This document shows, piece after piece, positions 36,527 to 45,991 of a stretch of 64,000 nucleotides of DNA. The stretch's first letter is position 1, and each line of letters starts with the position of its first letter. Origin of the DNA: Streptococcus macacae NCTC 11558 (lineage in GTDB: Bacteria; Bacillota; Bacilli; Lactobacillales; Streptococcaceae); assembly GCF_000187995.2 (NCBI RefSeq), contig NZ_AEUW02000001.1:1054001-1118000 (forward strand). Reading direction: 5' to 3'. The notes below the pieces were generated by a model that did no database searches, was not told the DNA's origin, and worked only from the letters and a program-made list of their open reading frames with translations. Made by a program: the position numbers and the translations under genes.

Positions 36527-37184
36527 TTACCATATCCTTTAATTTTTCAAATGTTTTATCGCCAATACCTGATATATTTTTTAAGTCCTCAACAGACTTA
36601 AAACCACCATTAGTTTCACGATAATCAATAATATCCTGTGCCCGTTTTTCTCCAATTCCTGAAATGGTCTGCAGCTCTGTTAACGTTGCTGTATTGAGAT
36701 TAATCTTTTTTTGATCAGCATCTTGATTTTTCTCTGCTGCAGCAGAATGATTGTGGATGGAATCATCAGAAACATTGATCTTTTCATCTTTTGTTGCTAC
36801 ATAAACGACAGATTCATCCTTTAGTTTTTGGGCCAAATTAACAGATTTACGATCCGCTTCAGCTGTTAAGCCTCCTGCAATCCTAATAATATCATTAACA
36901 CGACTGTCTGCTGGTAAAGTATAAACACCTTGATGGCGAACAGCACCTTTGATATCAACTGTTATAGTTGTACTCGAATGTGCAGAAGGCTTTTTTTCTT
37001 CTTTCTTTTCTGCAGTTTTTGAAATAATTTGACTGGACTGACTTTTTAAACTTGAAAGTTTATCGTCAGATTTATCATATGAAAAAAATAAAAAACAGCC
37101 AAGCAGACACAATATTAAAATGACACCCAAAATAGAATAAAGAACTCTTTTTTCTTTTAATCTGTCAATCAATTCTTCCAGCAT
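36516..37184 (-). CDS. comEA: competence DNA receptor ComEA
   Basis: Membrane-anchored protein of 222 residues that binds incoming double-stranded DNA at the cell surface. One transmembrane segment (about 17-34), a Ser/Lys-rich linker, an SLBB domain (VDIKGAVRHQGVYTLPADSR, about 75-130) and a C-terminal helix-hairpin-helix pair (INLNTATLTELQTISGIGEK and LKNISGIGDKTFEKL). It overlaps comEC by 11 bases. A near-consensus ComX box lies 27 bases upstream of the start, so it is a late competence gene. Confidence 0.95.
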   Translation of the reverse strand: MLEELIDRLKEKRVLYSILGVILILCLLGCFLFFSYDKSDDKLSSLKSQSSQIISKTAEKKEEKKPSAHSSTTITVDIKGAVRHQGVYTLPADSRVNDIIRIAGGLTAEADRKSVNLAQKLKDESVVYVATKDEKINVSDDSIHNHSAAAEKNQDADQKKINLNTATLTELQTISGIGEKRAQDIIDYRETNGGFKSVEDLKNISGIGDKTFEKLKDMVSVD

Positions 37185-37210
37185 TTTTAACTTTTATCCT
37201 CCTAACTATT

Positions 37211-37218
37211 CATTCGTA
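37211..37218 (-). promoter_or_regulatory. ComX (cin) box of comEA
   Basis: Minus-strand TACGAATG, one base off TACGAATA, preceded by a T run and followed by GTTAGGAGG and the comEA ATG. Confidence 0.78.
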
Positions 37219-37380
37219 AAAAGAAAACAAGTTAAAATAAAAAGACCCTAGCTTTTCTATAATGAATTAAATCACTAAAGAAATCATAGAGTCTAATTGA
37301 TTTATTAAAGATGATCTTATCTGACTGATACTACATTTCAAATGCTGCTAAAGAACAGCCATTAACTGTACAGCAACATT

Positions 37381-38151
37381 TTATTTTAATTTTTTATCGC
37401 GATGCTTTTCTGGCTGCCAGACAAAGCTAGCAAACCAGGAGAAGATATAGGTCAATACCAACACAATAACAACAATGACCATTGCTGGAATACGATAGAT
37501 TAAACTCCACCAGCTTGGTCGTTGGTTATCTTTAAAATGAGCCACTTCAGCATCTATCTGAGCAAATTCCTTTTCAATACGCTGGGCAACTTCTTCAACT
37601 CCTTCGTCATTCATGCGCTTAATATCCGAAATATCAATAGGATTCCCAAAAGTCACATCAATACGGTCATGTTTAAGCAGACCCTTAATAGAATTGGGAC
37701 CAGCATAAGCAGCAGGCATAATTTTAACCTTAGCGGTCTTAGCAATAACAGCAACGCCCCCCTTAAGATTAGAAGAATGACGGCTCCCACTTGGAAACAT
37801 AACCAAAGAACGATCCCCATTTTTAAGCATTTTGACAGGATAACGAATAGCATCCGTTCCAGGATTATTACGATCAATTGGAAAAGCACCGCACATCCGA
37901 ATCCACCAACCAAAAGCTCGGTTTTTGAAAAGTTCTTTTTTAGCCATAAAAATAAATTGCTTAGGCCGTGCAGCAAAGGCCAGAAAGATAGGATCCCAAA
38001 GCGTACGATGGGGCGCCACTAAAATATAGTTATCGTTTTTAGACAACAATTTATCTCGATGATGGTAATGAATGTTGCCGTTTGCAGCCCAGATTAAAAA
38101 AACAAGTAAAGATCGTAGATAAGTATAGAACACTATAAATCTCCTTTTCAC
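37381..38151 (-). CDS. plsC: 1-acyl-sn-glycerol-3-phosphate acyltransferase
   Basis: Adds the second acyl chain to lysophosphatidic acid at the membrane. It has 256 residues. The catalytic HX4D motif is in VAPHRTLWDPIFL, the glycerol-phosphate site in FPIDRNNPGT, and FPSGSRHSS replaces the usual FPEGTRS. There is an N-terminal hydrophobic segment and a second one near the C-terminus (about 225-247), an extra feature of streptococcal members. It is upstream of comEA on the same strand with a 196-base gap. Confidence 0.9.
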   Translation of the reverse strand: MKRRFIVFYTYLRSLLVFLIWAANGNIHYHHRDKLLSKNDNYILVAPHRTLWDPIFLAFAARPKQFIFMAKKELFKNRAFGWWIRMCGAFPIDRNNPGTDAIRYPVKMLKNGDRSLVMFPSGSRHSSNLKGGVAVIAKTAKVKIMPAAYAGPNSIKGLLKHDRIDVTFGNPIDISDIKRMNDEGVEEVAQRIEKEFAQIDAEVAHFKDNQRPSWWSLIYRIPAMVIVVIVLVLTYIFSWFASFVWQPEKHRDKKLK

Positions 38152-38492
38152 TTACAATATCATCACTTTATTATACTAAAAAATACCATAAAACACCAAC
38201 TAACTATATAAACACAGATATGGCAAAACAAAGAGCTCATTCTTTATATAACATAACTTAAAAAGAGATTCCAAGTCGGCTTGGCATGGTGATTATTTAT
38301 AAAAGCAGTACACCATAGAGGAGAAGTATAAAGCTTACTTTATTTGTATTTTCTATTAAGCAAGATGTGAGAGGATGGTAAAATAGAGGATTCTAAATAG
38401 TTTATCACAACAAATCTTATCTGAAAATATAGTTTAAAGGCACTAATTGATGTATAATAAAAGAGATACAGGGATACCATTTAGGAGATAAC
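38152..38492. other. divergent promoter gap between plsC and the deacetylase
   Basis: TATAAT at 38453-38458 precedes the deacetylase start by 34 bases, with TTAGGAGAT as RBS. No gene, repeat or strong hairpin is seen in the remainder. Confidence 0.45.
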
Positions 38493-39416
38493 ATGAAATA
38501 TCAACAGTATTGGAAAAAAATCAAGACTATTTTTTCATCAAAAGATAAACAAACACAGTTACTTTTCATCATAGGCGTTACTGGACTTATTTTAGGAATA
38601 GGTTTAGCTCAAATGCGATCAATCGAAAAATCTCAGCAGATACATCCTTTAGCGCAAGCTGTTAGACAAAAGCACCTGCCTCCTAAGCCAACAGCTCTTA
38701 TGCCAGATCACAATCATAATAACAAAGCTAAAAACTATGCTTACCCGACACAATCTATCCGAAACATGATGGAGAATCAGAAGAAATTAAAGAAAGGTAA
38801 ACTTGTTTTTTTAACTTTTGATGATGGAGTTGATCCTAAAATGACACCACGCATTTTAGATGTCCTGTCCAAATACCGTGTGCCTGCTACTTTTTTTGTT
38901 TTAGGCTGCAACATTAATCAATGGTCCGCTCCTATTTTAAAAAGACAGATTGCTGAAGGGCATGCTATTGGTATTCACAGTTTCTCACACAATTACTCCC
39001 TCTTATATCCTAATCGGATAGGCAACACTAAACAAATTCTGGCTGAGGCTGATAAAACTCAGGATCTTCTGAAAAAACAACTAGGCAAGCGATTTAAAGC
39101 TAGAGTTTTTCGTTATCCTGGAGGCCATCTTTCATGGTCAGGACTAGAAGCTGCTGATAAACAGCTTTCAGCCAAAGGGATCCAATGGATGGACTGGAAT
39201 GCAATGGTTGGTGATGCAGAACCTGAGGCTGTTAGGCCAAAGTCTGTCGCAAAGATGCTAGCTTATCTTGACGGAACTGTTAAAGCCTCAGATAATCCTA
39301 ATATTCAAGTGGTCTTAATGCATGATATCTCTAGTAAAGACATCACTTTAGCTAGTCTTCCTAACATTATTCAATATTATAAAAACCGCGGCTACACTTT
39401 TGGAGTCTTGGAATAG
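38493..39416 (+). CDS. membrane-anchored polysaccharide deacetylase (PgdA/NodB family)
   Basis: Extracellular deacetylase of 307 residues, anchored by a transmembrane segment at about 24-42. The NodB domain shows motif 1 [12 protein letters not shown], motif 2 [11 protein letters not shown] with the metal histidines, motif 3 [10 protein letters not shown] and motif 5 VLMHDISS. Likely substrate: N-acetylglucosamine of peptidoglycan or another wall glycan, which changes lysozyme sensitivity and surface properties. The next gene starts 37 bases on. Confidence 0.88.
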   Translation: MKYQQYWKKIKTIFSSKDKQTQLLFIIGVTGLILGIGLAQMRSIEKSQQIHPLAQAVRQKHLPPKPTALMPDHNHNNKAKNYAYPTQSIRNMMENQKKLKKGKLVFLTFDDGVDPKMTPRILDVLSKYRVPATFFVLGCNINQWSAPILKRQIAEGHAIGIHSFSHNYSLLYPNRIGNTKQILAEADKTQDLLKKQLGKRFKARVFRYPGGHLSWSGLEAADKQLSAKGIQWMDWNAMVGDAEPEAVRPKSVAKMLAYLDGTVKASDNPNIQVVLMHDISSKDITLASLPNIIQYYKNRGYTFGVLE

Positions 39417-39440
39417 AAGGAAACTTTCTGCCTTTTTTGT

Positions 39441-39446
39441 TATAAT
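39441..39446 (+). promoter_or_regulatory. -10 element giving a near-leaderless transcript
   Basis: TTTTTTGTTATAAT, then AAGAGCT, then ATG at 39454. Predicted +1 lies one base before, or on, the start codon. Confidence 0.5.
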
Positions 39447-39453
39447 AAGAGCT

Positions 39454-40476
39454 ATGACCAAATCAAAACTAAAGAAAAAAGAGCGTATTGATCAGCTTTT
39501 TTCAACTGACGTCAAAATTATCCAAAATAAAGAAGTCTTTTCTTATTCTGTTGACAGTGTTTTGCTCTCTCGCTTTCCTAAATTTCCTTCAAAAGGACTG
39601 ATTGTTGATCTTTGTTCTGGAAATGGAGCTGTTGGCCTTTTTGCATCAACACAGACAAAGGCTAAAATTATTGAAATAGAGCTTCAAAAGCGTTTAGCGA
39701 ATATGGCTCAGCGTTCTATTGAACTCAATCAGCTTCAAAATCAAGTTTCTATGATCAACGATGATTTAAAAAACCTGATGCAGTATGTCCCTCGCTCAGG
39801 TGTTGATCTTATCATATGCAACCCTCCCTATTTCAAAGCAACAAAAACATCTAAGAAGAACCTATCAGAACATTATTTGCTTGCTCGCCACGAAATAGCA
39901 ACTAATCTCAAAGAAATCTGTAAAGTTAGCCAACAAGCTTTAAAAACAAACGGCCGCTTAGCTATTGTTCACCGTCCTGATCGCTTCTTAGAAATTATAG
40001 CTACCCTTCAAAAATATAAATTGGCGCCTAAGCGTATCCAGTTTGTTTATCCAAAATTAGGAAAAGAGGCCAATATGCTTCTCATTGAAGCCATTAAAGA
40101 TGGATCTGCAGATGGCTTAAAAATACTGCCGCCTCTTATTGTACATAAAGATAATGGCGATTACACAGATGATGTTTTTGAAATCTATTTTGGTAAAAAG
40201 CAAGCAGGAAAAAAAGGATACATGTATGTTCTTAAGTGCAGCGATAACACACTTTATACAGGCTATACAACAGATATTAAAAAAAGAGTATCTACACATA
40301 ATAGCGGCAAAGGAGCCAAATATACTAAAGCCCGTCTGCCTGTAGAATTAATATATTGGGAAGAATTTCCAACTAAAGAAGCTGCTATGAGGGCAGAAAG
40401 TATTTTTAAACAAAAAACACGCGCACAAAAACTAAATTATATTGAAGAGCAAAAGCAAAAGAATTCACTTTTATGA
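39454..40476 (+). CDS. tRNA1(Val) adenine-37 N6-methyltransferase fused to a GIY-YIG domain
   Basis: A 340-residue two-domain protein. Residues about 1-250 form a TrmN6/YfiC-like methyltransferase: [17 protein letters not shown] (SAM motif I) and [13 protein letters not shown] (NPPY catalytic motif). From about 252 a UPF0213-type GIY-YIG domain follows: [38 protein letters not shown]. In related streptococci I recall these as two adjacent genes; here they are one frame through [15 protein letters not shown]. The ATG at 39454 has no RBS. Confidence 0.85.
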   Translation: MTKSKLKKKERIDQLFSTDVKIIQNKEVFSYSVDSVLLSRFPKFPSKGLIVDLCSGNGAVGLFASTQTKAKIIEIELQKRLANMAQRSIELNQLQNQVSMINDDLKNLMQYVPRSGVDLIICNPPYFKATKTSKKNLSEHYLLARHEIATNLKEICKVSQQALKTNGRLAIVHRPDRFLEIIATLQKYKLAPKRIQFVYPKLGKEANMLLIEAIKDGSADGLKILPPLIVHKDNGDYTDDVFEIYFGKKQAGKKGYMYVLKCSDNTLYTGYTTDIKKRVSTHNSGKGAKYTKARLPVELIYWEEFPTKEAAMRAESIFKQKTRAQKLNYIEEQKQKNSLL

Positions 40477-40488
40477 AACTAGTCATTT

Positions 40489-40641
40489 CAGATTGAAGAC
40501 AGAGCCTTCTTTTGAGACTTTCCTTGGGTGATACAGACGGCAGCAGCTTTCTTTGGAGCTCGCTTTGCTCGCCTAAATAAGAGAAATCACAATTAAAATT
40601 GACAGAAGCTAAAATATTTTGACGTTGAAAATAGGCTGTCT
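40489..40641 (+). repeat. left inverted copy of a ~150-bp repeat flanking the mle block
   Basis: Starts CAGATTGAAGACAGAG and ends near TTGACGTTGAAAATAG. The reverse complement of 45119-45268 matches along its whole length, with about a dozen substitutions and an 8-base gap. It contains no ORF. Confidence 0.85.
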
Positions 40642-40648
40642 ACATTCT

Positions 40649-40675
40649 AAAACTACTCATTTTATGAGTAGTTTT
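40649..40675. terminator. terminator after mleR
   Basis: Perfect 12-bp stem AAAACTACTCAT / ATGAGTAGTTTT with a 3-base loop, functional in both directions. Confidence 0.8.
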
Positions 40676-40696
40676 TTATGATACTTTGCCTTATTT

Positions 40697-41593
40697 TTAT
40701 AATCCGTTTTCACCATTTAACTTTTCCAACCTATTTATTAAATCCTTTATAACTGTAGATAAAACGGCACGCTTAGGATAAGCATAGCTTACATGAAAAC
40801 TCAGTTTTTCTTCATTTACAAGAGGAATTTTGACAAGTCCTTCAAAATCTGAAAAAAGAACAAAATCAGTCAGAAAAGTAATTCCCAAATTTTCTTTAAC
40901 TAACTGACCAATTACAGAAAGCTCACTTAATTTAAATAAAATAGCAGCTTCATCATGATATTTTTCATTTAAATAATTAAAAGCATCTAAATGGATGTGT
41001 CCCTCATCTAGTAAAATAAAATTTTCTTGCAAAACATCTTTAAAAGACAGTTCTTTTCGCTTGGCAAAAGGATGCTTTTCTGAAACCACAATGTAAAACT
41101 GTCTTTGATAAAGTTCTTTGGTTACAAGTTTTGGATGTTCTAAAGAATGAAGACTGCCAATCAAACTAAAATCAAGGTCACCTGCAAGCAACTGCTGCAA
41201 TAAATCATTGGAACCATCACCAAATATACTGATTGAAGACATAAAAGAGAGGTCATTCCCTTGTTCAATCATTTGTGATAAAATACGTGCTCTAATAATT
41301 GGAGGAAAACCAACTTTAACCTTCTTTTGAGAAACGCGTTTTATTTCCTTTTCAGAGATACTTAATTCAAGCAATATTGTTTCAGCATGCTGAGCAAGTA
41401 TTTGACCTTGCTGCGTTAATATCACTGAACGATGAGAGGGATCCTTAATAAACAGATCGCAAGAAAACTGCTTTTCCAAACGTTTAACAGCATAGGTAAC
41501 TGACGGCTGACTAACTTTAAAAGACTGAGCTACAGCAGTAAAAGAATGCAGCTGCGATAATTGGTAAAAATATTCTAAGTCTCTAACATTCAT
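40697..41593 (-). CDS. mleR: LysR-type regulator of malolactic fermentation
   Basis: A 298-residue LysR-family activator. The N-terminal HTH is MNVRDLEYFYQLSQLHSFTA followed by AQSFKVSQPSVTYAVKRLE; the effector domain spans about 90-295. It is divergent from mleS, and a 25-bp inverted repeat in the gap sits 9 bases upstream of the mleS -35, the normal place for a LysR activator site. In S. mutans and lactococci MleR with L-malate activates the mle genes. Name assigned by family and position. Confidence 0.88.
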   Translation of the reverse strand: MNVRDLEYFYQLSQLHSFTAVAQSFKVSQPSVTYAVKRLEKQFSCDLFIKDPSHRSVILTQQGQILAQHAETILLELSISEKEIKRVSQKKVKVGFPPIIRARILSQMIEQGNDLSFMSSISIFGDGSNDLLQQLLAGDLDFSLIGSLHSLEHPKLVTKELYQRQFYIVVSEKHPFAKRKELSFKDVLQENFILLDEGHIHLDAFNYLNEKYHDEAAILFKLSELSVIGQLVKENLGITFLTDFVLFSDFEGLVKIPLVNEEKLSFHVSYAYPKRAVLSTVIKDLINRLEKLNGENGL

Positions 41594-41635
41594 TTTTTAC
41601 TCCTCCTTTCTCATTTTACCATAGAAAAAATTTTT

Positions 41636-41660
41636 TTATTATAAGCAGCATTTATAATAA
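41636..41660. promoter_or_regulatory. candidate MleR binding site
   Basis: TTATTATAA (41636-41644), 7-base spacer, TTATAATAA (41652-41660): a perfect 9-bp inverted repeat containing LysR-type T-N11-A spacing. Confidence 0.62.
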
Positions 41661-41669
41661 ATGGGCTAA

Positions 41670-41699
41670 TTGACTATAAGTAAACTACACGTCTATAAT
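41670..41699 (+). promoter_or_regulatory. mleS promoter
   Basis: TTGACT (41670-41675), 18-bp spacer, TATAAT (41694-41699), directly downstream of the candidate MleR site. Confidence 0.75.
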
Positions 41700-41750
41700 G
41701 AATTTTGTAAGAATGATCTTATTAAAAAATAGTTATAGGAGACTAATAGA

Positions 41751-43373
41751 ATGAAAGCACACAATGTTTTAAATGATCCTTTTTTAAATAAGGGGACAGC
41801 CTTTACAATGCAAGAACGACAAGAACTAAACCTGATGGGACTTTTACCTCCTCATATTCAAACGATCGAAGAACAAGCTCAACAAAGCTATAAACAATAT
41901 CTTCAAAAAACATCTGATCTTGAAAAACGTTTGTTTTTGATGGAAATTTTTAATACAAATCGTACCCTTTTCTATTATCTTTTCAATCAGCATATCGTAG
42001 AGTTTAATCCAATTGTTTATGACCCAACTATTGCTGAAACGATAGAAAAGTACAGCGAATTGTTTATCGACCCTCAGTACGCTGCCTACCTTGATATTAA
42101 TCATCCAGAAAATATTGAAACTATTTTAAAGAATGCTGCTGGCAATCGTGATATTCGCCTTATTGTTGTCACTGATGGTGAAGGTATCCTTGGCATTGGG
42201 GATTGGGGTGTTCAAGGTGTTGATATTTCTGTTGGCAAACTGATGATTTACACAGCAGCTGCTGGTATTGATCCCTCCTCAGTTATGCCTCTGGTTATTG
42301 ATGCCGGCACTAACCGCAAAGAACTTTTAGAAAACCCTATGTATATTGGTAACCGGCATGAGCGTATCCGCGGCCATCAGTACTATGACTTTATTGATCA
42401 ATTTGTTCAAACAGCTGAAAAGCTTTTCCCTAAACTTTATCTCCACTGGGAGGACTTCGGCCGAGCAAATGCTGCTACTATTTTGAACAAATATAAAGAT
42501 AAAATTCCAACCTTTAATGATGATATTCAAGGAACAGGTATTGTTGTCCTAGGAGGAATTTTCGGTGCTCTTGATATAACTGGTGAAAAATTAACGGATC
42601 AAATATACCTTTGCTATGGCGGTGGTTCAGCTGGTGCTGGTATCGCTTCTCGTGTCCACGCTGAAATGGTTAGCGAAGGGCTGTCAGCAAAGGAAGCCTA
42701 CAAACATTTTTATATGATTGATAAACAAGGCCTTCTTTTTGATGACATGGATGACCTGACACCAGAACAAAAACCATTTGCTAAAAAACGTTCTGATTTC
42801 GCTCATGCTTCTGACATGACAAATTTGCTTGATGTCATTAAAGCAGTAAAACCAACGATTTTAGTTGGTACTTCAACTGATGCTGGCTCATTCACACAAG
42901 AAGTTGTTGAAGCAATGTGTCATAATACTGAACGTCCTATTATTTTTCCTATTTCTAACCCAACTAAAAAGTTAGAAGCTACTGCTGAGCAGGTCATCCA
43001 ATGGTCAGACGGAAAAGCTTTCGTTGCTACTGGTGTTCCTTCAGGAACTGTTCCTTACAAAGGAGTTGATTATCAAATTGGCCAAGCCAATAACGCTTTG
43101 ATCTATCCAGGACTTGGACTTGGTATGCTAGCTTCAGAAGCCAAACTCCTAACAGATGAAATGATTGGCGCTGCCGCTCACTCGCTCAGCGGTCTAGTAG
43201 ATCCAGGTCAAGCAGGCGCACCAGTTCTTCCTCCATTCCAATACGTCGCTGAAGTCTCTATCAAAGTCGCTGAAGCTGTTGCCAAAAAAGCTCAGGAACA
43301 AGGATTAGCACAAGCTGAAGAAAAAGATATGGCAAAAGCTGTTCGTGATCTGAAATGGTATCCTAAATACTGA
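41751..43373 (+). CDS. mleS: malolactic enzyme
   Basis: Decarboxylates L-malate directly to L-lactate and CO2 using NAD and Mn, which raises internal pH. It has 540 residues, the usual length. Malic-enzyme signature motifs: [49 protein letters not shown] and the nucleotide loop [13 protein letters not shown]. Close linkage to a malate carrier (20-base gap) and a divergent LysR gene separates it from ordinary malic enzyme. RBS ATAGGAGA precedes the ATG. Confidence 0.95.
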   Translation: MKAHNVLNDPFLNKGTAFTMQERQELNLMGLLPPHIQTIEEQAQQSYKQYLQKTSDLEKRLFLMEIFNTNRTLFYYLFNQHIVEFNPIVYDPTIAETIEKYSELFIDPQYAAYLDINHPENIETILKNAAGNRDIRLIVVTDGEGILGIGDWGVQGVDISVGKLMIYTAAAGIDPSSVMPLVIDAGTNRKELLENPMYIGNRHERIRGHQYYDFIDQFVQTAEKLFPKLYLHWEDFGRANAATILNKYKDKIPTFNDDIQGTGIVVLGGIFGALDITGEKLTDQIYLCYGGGSAGAGIASRVHAEMVSEGLSAKEAYKHFYMIDKQGLLFDDMDDLTPEQKPFAKKRSDFAHASDMTNLLDVIKAVKPTILVGTSTDAGSFTQEVVEAMCHNTERPIIFPISNPTKKLEATAEQVIQWSDGKAFVATGVPSGTVPYKGVDYQIGQANNALIYPGLGLGMLASEAKLLTDEMIGAAAHSLSGLVDPGQAGAPVLPPFQYVAEVSIKVAEAVAKKAQEQGLAQAEEKDMAKAVRDLKWYPKY

Positions 43374-43393
43374 GAAAGGACTGACCTTACAAA

Positions 43394-44665
43394 ATGAAAA
43401 AACGAAACGATATTAAAATTTCAGGAGTCAGTTTACCTTTATATACTGCATTTGTTATCGTGTTAGCTATCACAGTCTGGATAGGTAAACTGCCTCTGAA
43501 CATGGTAGGAATTACCTTTCTTCTTGTGATTCTTGGCCACCTTTTCTACTTTATCGGGGAAAAACTTCCTATTTTTAATTCCTATCTTGGGGGAGGCTCT
43601 GTCTTTTGTCTCTTGGCCGCAGCAATCCTTGCTTCCACTGGAATAATTCCCAAAGAAATTGTTGCTGCAACAGCTACATTCATGAATAAATGGGGCTTTC
43701 TTGATTTTTATATCGCAGCTCTTATTTGCGGATCTATTCTCGGTATGAATCGCAATCTTTTAGTAAAAGCTTCCGCTCGCTTTATTCCTGTAGCTTTAAT
43801 ATCAATGATCATTGGTTTCTTTGCAGTTGGCGGTATGGGAGCTATTTTAGGCCAAGGCTTCGGACACTCTGTTATGTATATTTCTATGGCACAAATGGCC
43901 GGAGGTATGGGAGCCGGTATTGTCCCGCTTTCAACAATTTATGCCAATGGTTTGCATAGCAGCCAGCAGCATATCCTTTCTCAATTAGCTCCTGCCACTA
44001 CTCTTGGAAATATATTTGCTATTATAGGTGCCATTTTTATAGCTAAAGCCTTTGCAAAAACAAAATACAATGGACATGGCGTCTTAATTCCAGTCAGCAA
44101 AGATGAACTTAAAAAACCTAAGATTGAATTGGATGCTGCCAAAATTGGTCTTGGTTTAATGTTTGCTTTTATGCTCTTTCTGATTGGTGTTATCTTCAAC
44201 TCCTTTATCCCCAAAGTACATAGTTATGCTTTTATGATTATTATTGTCTTTATCTTAAAAGCAACAAATACTGTCCCAAAAGCGCTTGAAGAAGCCGTTA
44301 TTATGTTTAACCAAGTTATTATGATCAACCTAACCCATGCTGTCTTAGCAGGAATTGGTTTATCCATGATTGACTTATCTTCACTTGCTCATGCCATGAC
44401 CTGGCAGTTTGTCCTTCTTAGTTTAACATCTGTTGTTTCCATGGGACTTGCAAGTGCTGTTTTAGGAAAATTATTAGGACTGTATCCTCTTGAAACAGCT
44501 ATTTGTGCCGGTATGATCAATAACTCAATGGGCGGTACCGGCAACATTGCTGTTTTATCTGCCGCCAATCGCATGGAAATGATTGCTTTTGCGCAAATGG
44601 CTAACCGCCTTGGCGGTGCTATAGTCCTTATTTGCGGCGGCATTCTTATTCAATTTCTCCATTAA
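43394..44665 (+). CDS. mleP: malate permease (2-hydroxycarboxylate transporter family)
   Basis: Membrane carrier of 423 residues with about eleven hydrophobic segments. The 2HCT reentrant-loop signatures are both present: MAQMAGGMGAGIVPLS in the first half and AGMINNSMGGTGNIAVLS in the second. It exchanges malate for lactate, and with MleS generates a proton motive force and acid tolerance. It lies 20 bases downstream of mleS in the same transcript. A strong hairpin follows about 220 bases on. Confidence 0.94.
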   Translation: MKKRNDIKISGVSLPLYTAFVIVLAITVWIGKLPLNMVGITFLLVILGHLFYFIGEKLPIFNSYLGGGSVFCLLAAAILASTGIIPKEIVAATATFMNKWGFLDFYIAALICGSILGMNRNLLVKASARFIPVALISMIIGFFAVGGMGAILGQGFGHSVMYISMAQMAGGMGAGIVPLSTIYANGLHSSQQHILSQLAPATTLGNIFAIIGAIFIAKAFAKTKYNGHGVLIPVSKDELKKPKIELDAAKIGLGLMFAFMLFLIGVIFNSFIPKVHSYAFMIIIVFILKATNTVPKALEEAVIMFNQVIMINLTHAVLAGIGLSMIDLSSLAHAMTWQFVLLSLTSVVSMGLASAVLGKLLGLYPLETAICAGMINNSMGGTGNIAVLSAANRMEMIAFAQMANRLGGAIVLICGGILIQFLH

Positions 44666-44885
44666 TTCTAAGTGATTAAACACAGTTTAGCTATACCTTA
44701 AAAATAATATTTTCAAAAAGCTCTATAGACAAACAAGGTACAAGAAACAATGAAGAGCTGAGCTAGTGTGGTTTCATTTTAAAAATCCCTTGGCTTTACA
44801 GAAATGAACTAAAAGTCCAATTTAGCACTGTCACTAGTTTAAGTTTACACTTTCTTATGACACATCTTAAGAGCAAAAATTTCAA

Positions 44886-44938
44886 AAGAAAAACACCCCA
44901 AAAGTTAGACAAAAATCTAACGATTGGGGTGTTTTTTG
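44886..44938. terminator. strong terminator-like hairpin after mleP; possible IS end
   Basis: AAAAACACCCCAA (44889-44901) pairs with TTGGGGTGTTTTT (44924-44936), with an inner GTTAGA/TCTAAC stem. It lies just upstream of an IS3-type OrfA remnant, where such elements carry similar CACCCCAAAAGTTAGAC-like end sequences (from memory), so it may be a relic of an IS end. Confidence 0.7.
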
Positions 44939-44952
44939 CTGAAATAAACTTA

Positions 44953-45120
44953 TGAAGATAAACTAACTATATATGATATGATCTAAAAAATAGGACATCT
45001 TGGCCTCAGATTAGTCAGATGTATGGTGTGAATAATTCAAGCCTTACCTATACGTTACGGTTCATGGATAGATATGGAGTTGAGATAGTTAAGAAAGAAA
45101 AAGAAGATATAACAGACTGA
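44953..45120 (+). pseudogene. IS3-family transposase OrfA remnant
   Basis: Begins ATGAAGATAAACTAACT, with a stop and a shift close behind, then reads TSWPQISQMYGVNNSSLTYT and LRFMDRYGVEIVKKEKE to a TGA at 45118. This is the HTH of IS3-group OrfA. OrfB is absent. The remnant abuts the right inverted repeat. Confidence 0.75.
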
Positions 45121-45268
45121 AGACAAGCTATTTTTTCAACGTCAAAATGTTTTAACTCTGTCAATTTAATTTCTCTTATTTACGCAAGCAAAGCAAGTTC
45201 CAAAGGAGGCTACTGCCGTCCGTATCACCCAAGGAAAGCCTCAAAAGAAGACTCTGTCTTCAATCTGA
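45119..45268 (-). repeat. right inverted copy of the ~150-bp repeat flanking the mle block
   Basis: Reverse complement of the sequence at 40489-40641. It ends 8 bases before the stop codon of the next gene, while the left copy starts 12 bases after the stop of the gene on the other side. Confidence 0.85.
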
Positions 45269-45276
45269 GATATAAA

Positions 45277-45636
45277 TCAATGATTTTTATCCATCTTTAT
45301 CCATCTGACAATACCAGCCACCAGCAATACTGTTATTAAACCAAAAGCTATGAGTGCTGCTGTACTAGCAAATGTTCCAGATATAGCATCAACCCTATAT
45401 AGTAACTGCATAATTGAAACTACTGTCAGTATGATCAATAACGAGGATTCAATCCTAATCAGAGAAGTCATTTGATTGTCAACTGTTCGTAAAAACCCAG
45501 GAAGTAGCATTAAGGTAACAATAATCAAAAATAGATTAGAAAATATTCCCTCCCCATTATTGAAGGGCCAAATCATCAATAAATTAGTGATAACATTTAG
45601 AGATGAACAAAAAATAAACGAGCTTTTTTTTGTCAT
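45277..45636 (-). CDS. small four-segment membrane protein, possible bacteriocin immunity protein
   Basis: A 119-residue protein with about four transmembrane segments and a short basic tail ending RWIKMDKNH. The ATG at 45636 follows GAGG by 8 bases. I do not recognise a named family. It is directly downstream of a bacteriocin-like remnant on the same strand (45681-45850). That order, and the size and topology, are typical of class II bacteriocin immunity proteins. The function is inferred from context only. Confidence 0.55.
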   Translation of the reverse strand: MTKKSSFIFCSSLNVITNLLMIWPFNNGEGIFSNLFLIIVTLMLLPGFLRTVDNQMTSLIRIESSLLIILTVVSIMQLLYRVDAISGTFASTAALIAFGLITVLLVAGIVRWIKMDKNH

Positions 45637-45680
45637 TATCAATACCTCAAACAATTGAAAATATTATAATTCAAATCATT

Positions 45681-45850
45681 TTAATCTAATGTTGCTGCAC
45701 CGTAACCTATCATCCCTCCTGCAGCAGCAGATGTAAGTAGATAAGCAGCACCAAGTCCCCAACCAATTGGACCAGTCACTGCACAAATTCTCAAATAAAA
45801 TGTCAAAAAACGTTGCAGGTTCTGCGTCCTATTCTCTATTTGTCTTTATC
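45681..45850 (-). pseudogene. remnant of a class IIb-like bacteriocin peptide
   Basis: An open minus-strand frame without a start codon reads CAVTGPIGWGLGAAYLLTSA then AAGGMIGYGAATLD-stop (45681). The glycine/alanine-rich stretch with repeated small-residue helix contacts is typical of two-peptide bacteriocins. No double-glycine leader or ATG is found upstream; the frame meets a stop near 45850. The N-terminal part appears to have been lost. Confidence 0.55.
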
Positions 45851-45896
45851 CGCGGATACTCTTTGTATCTTGAGCCTAGATATGGAAAATTTCAAA

Positions 45897-45927
45897 ATCT
45901 GAAATAGCTTATAAAGCTATTTCAGAT
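45897..45927 (-). terminator. terminator after cshA
   Basis: Perfect 14-bp stem ATCTGAAATAGCTT / AAGCTATTTCAGAT with a 3-base loop, followed on the minus strand by TTTGAAATTTT. Confidence 0.75.
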
Positions 45928-45991
45928 CGTCTCCATGTGGAAAGCCTCAAAAAGCTCTTTTGAAATACATCTTTCAAGAGAGCTTGACTGG

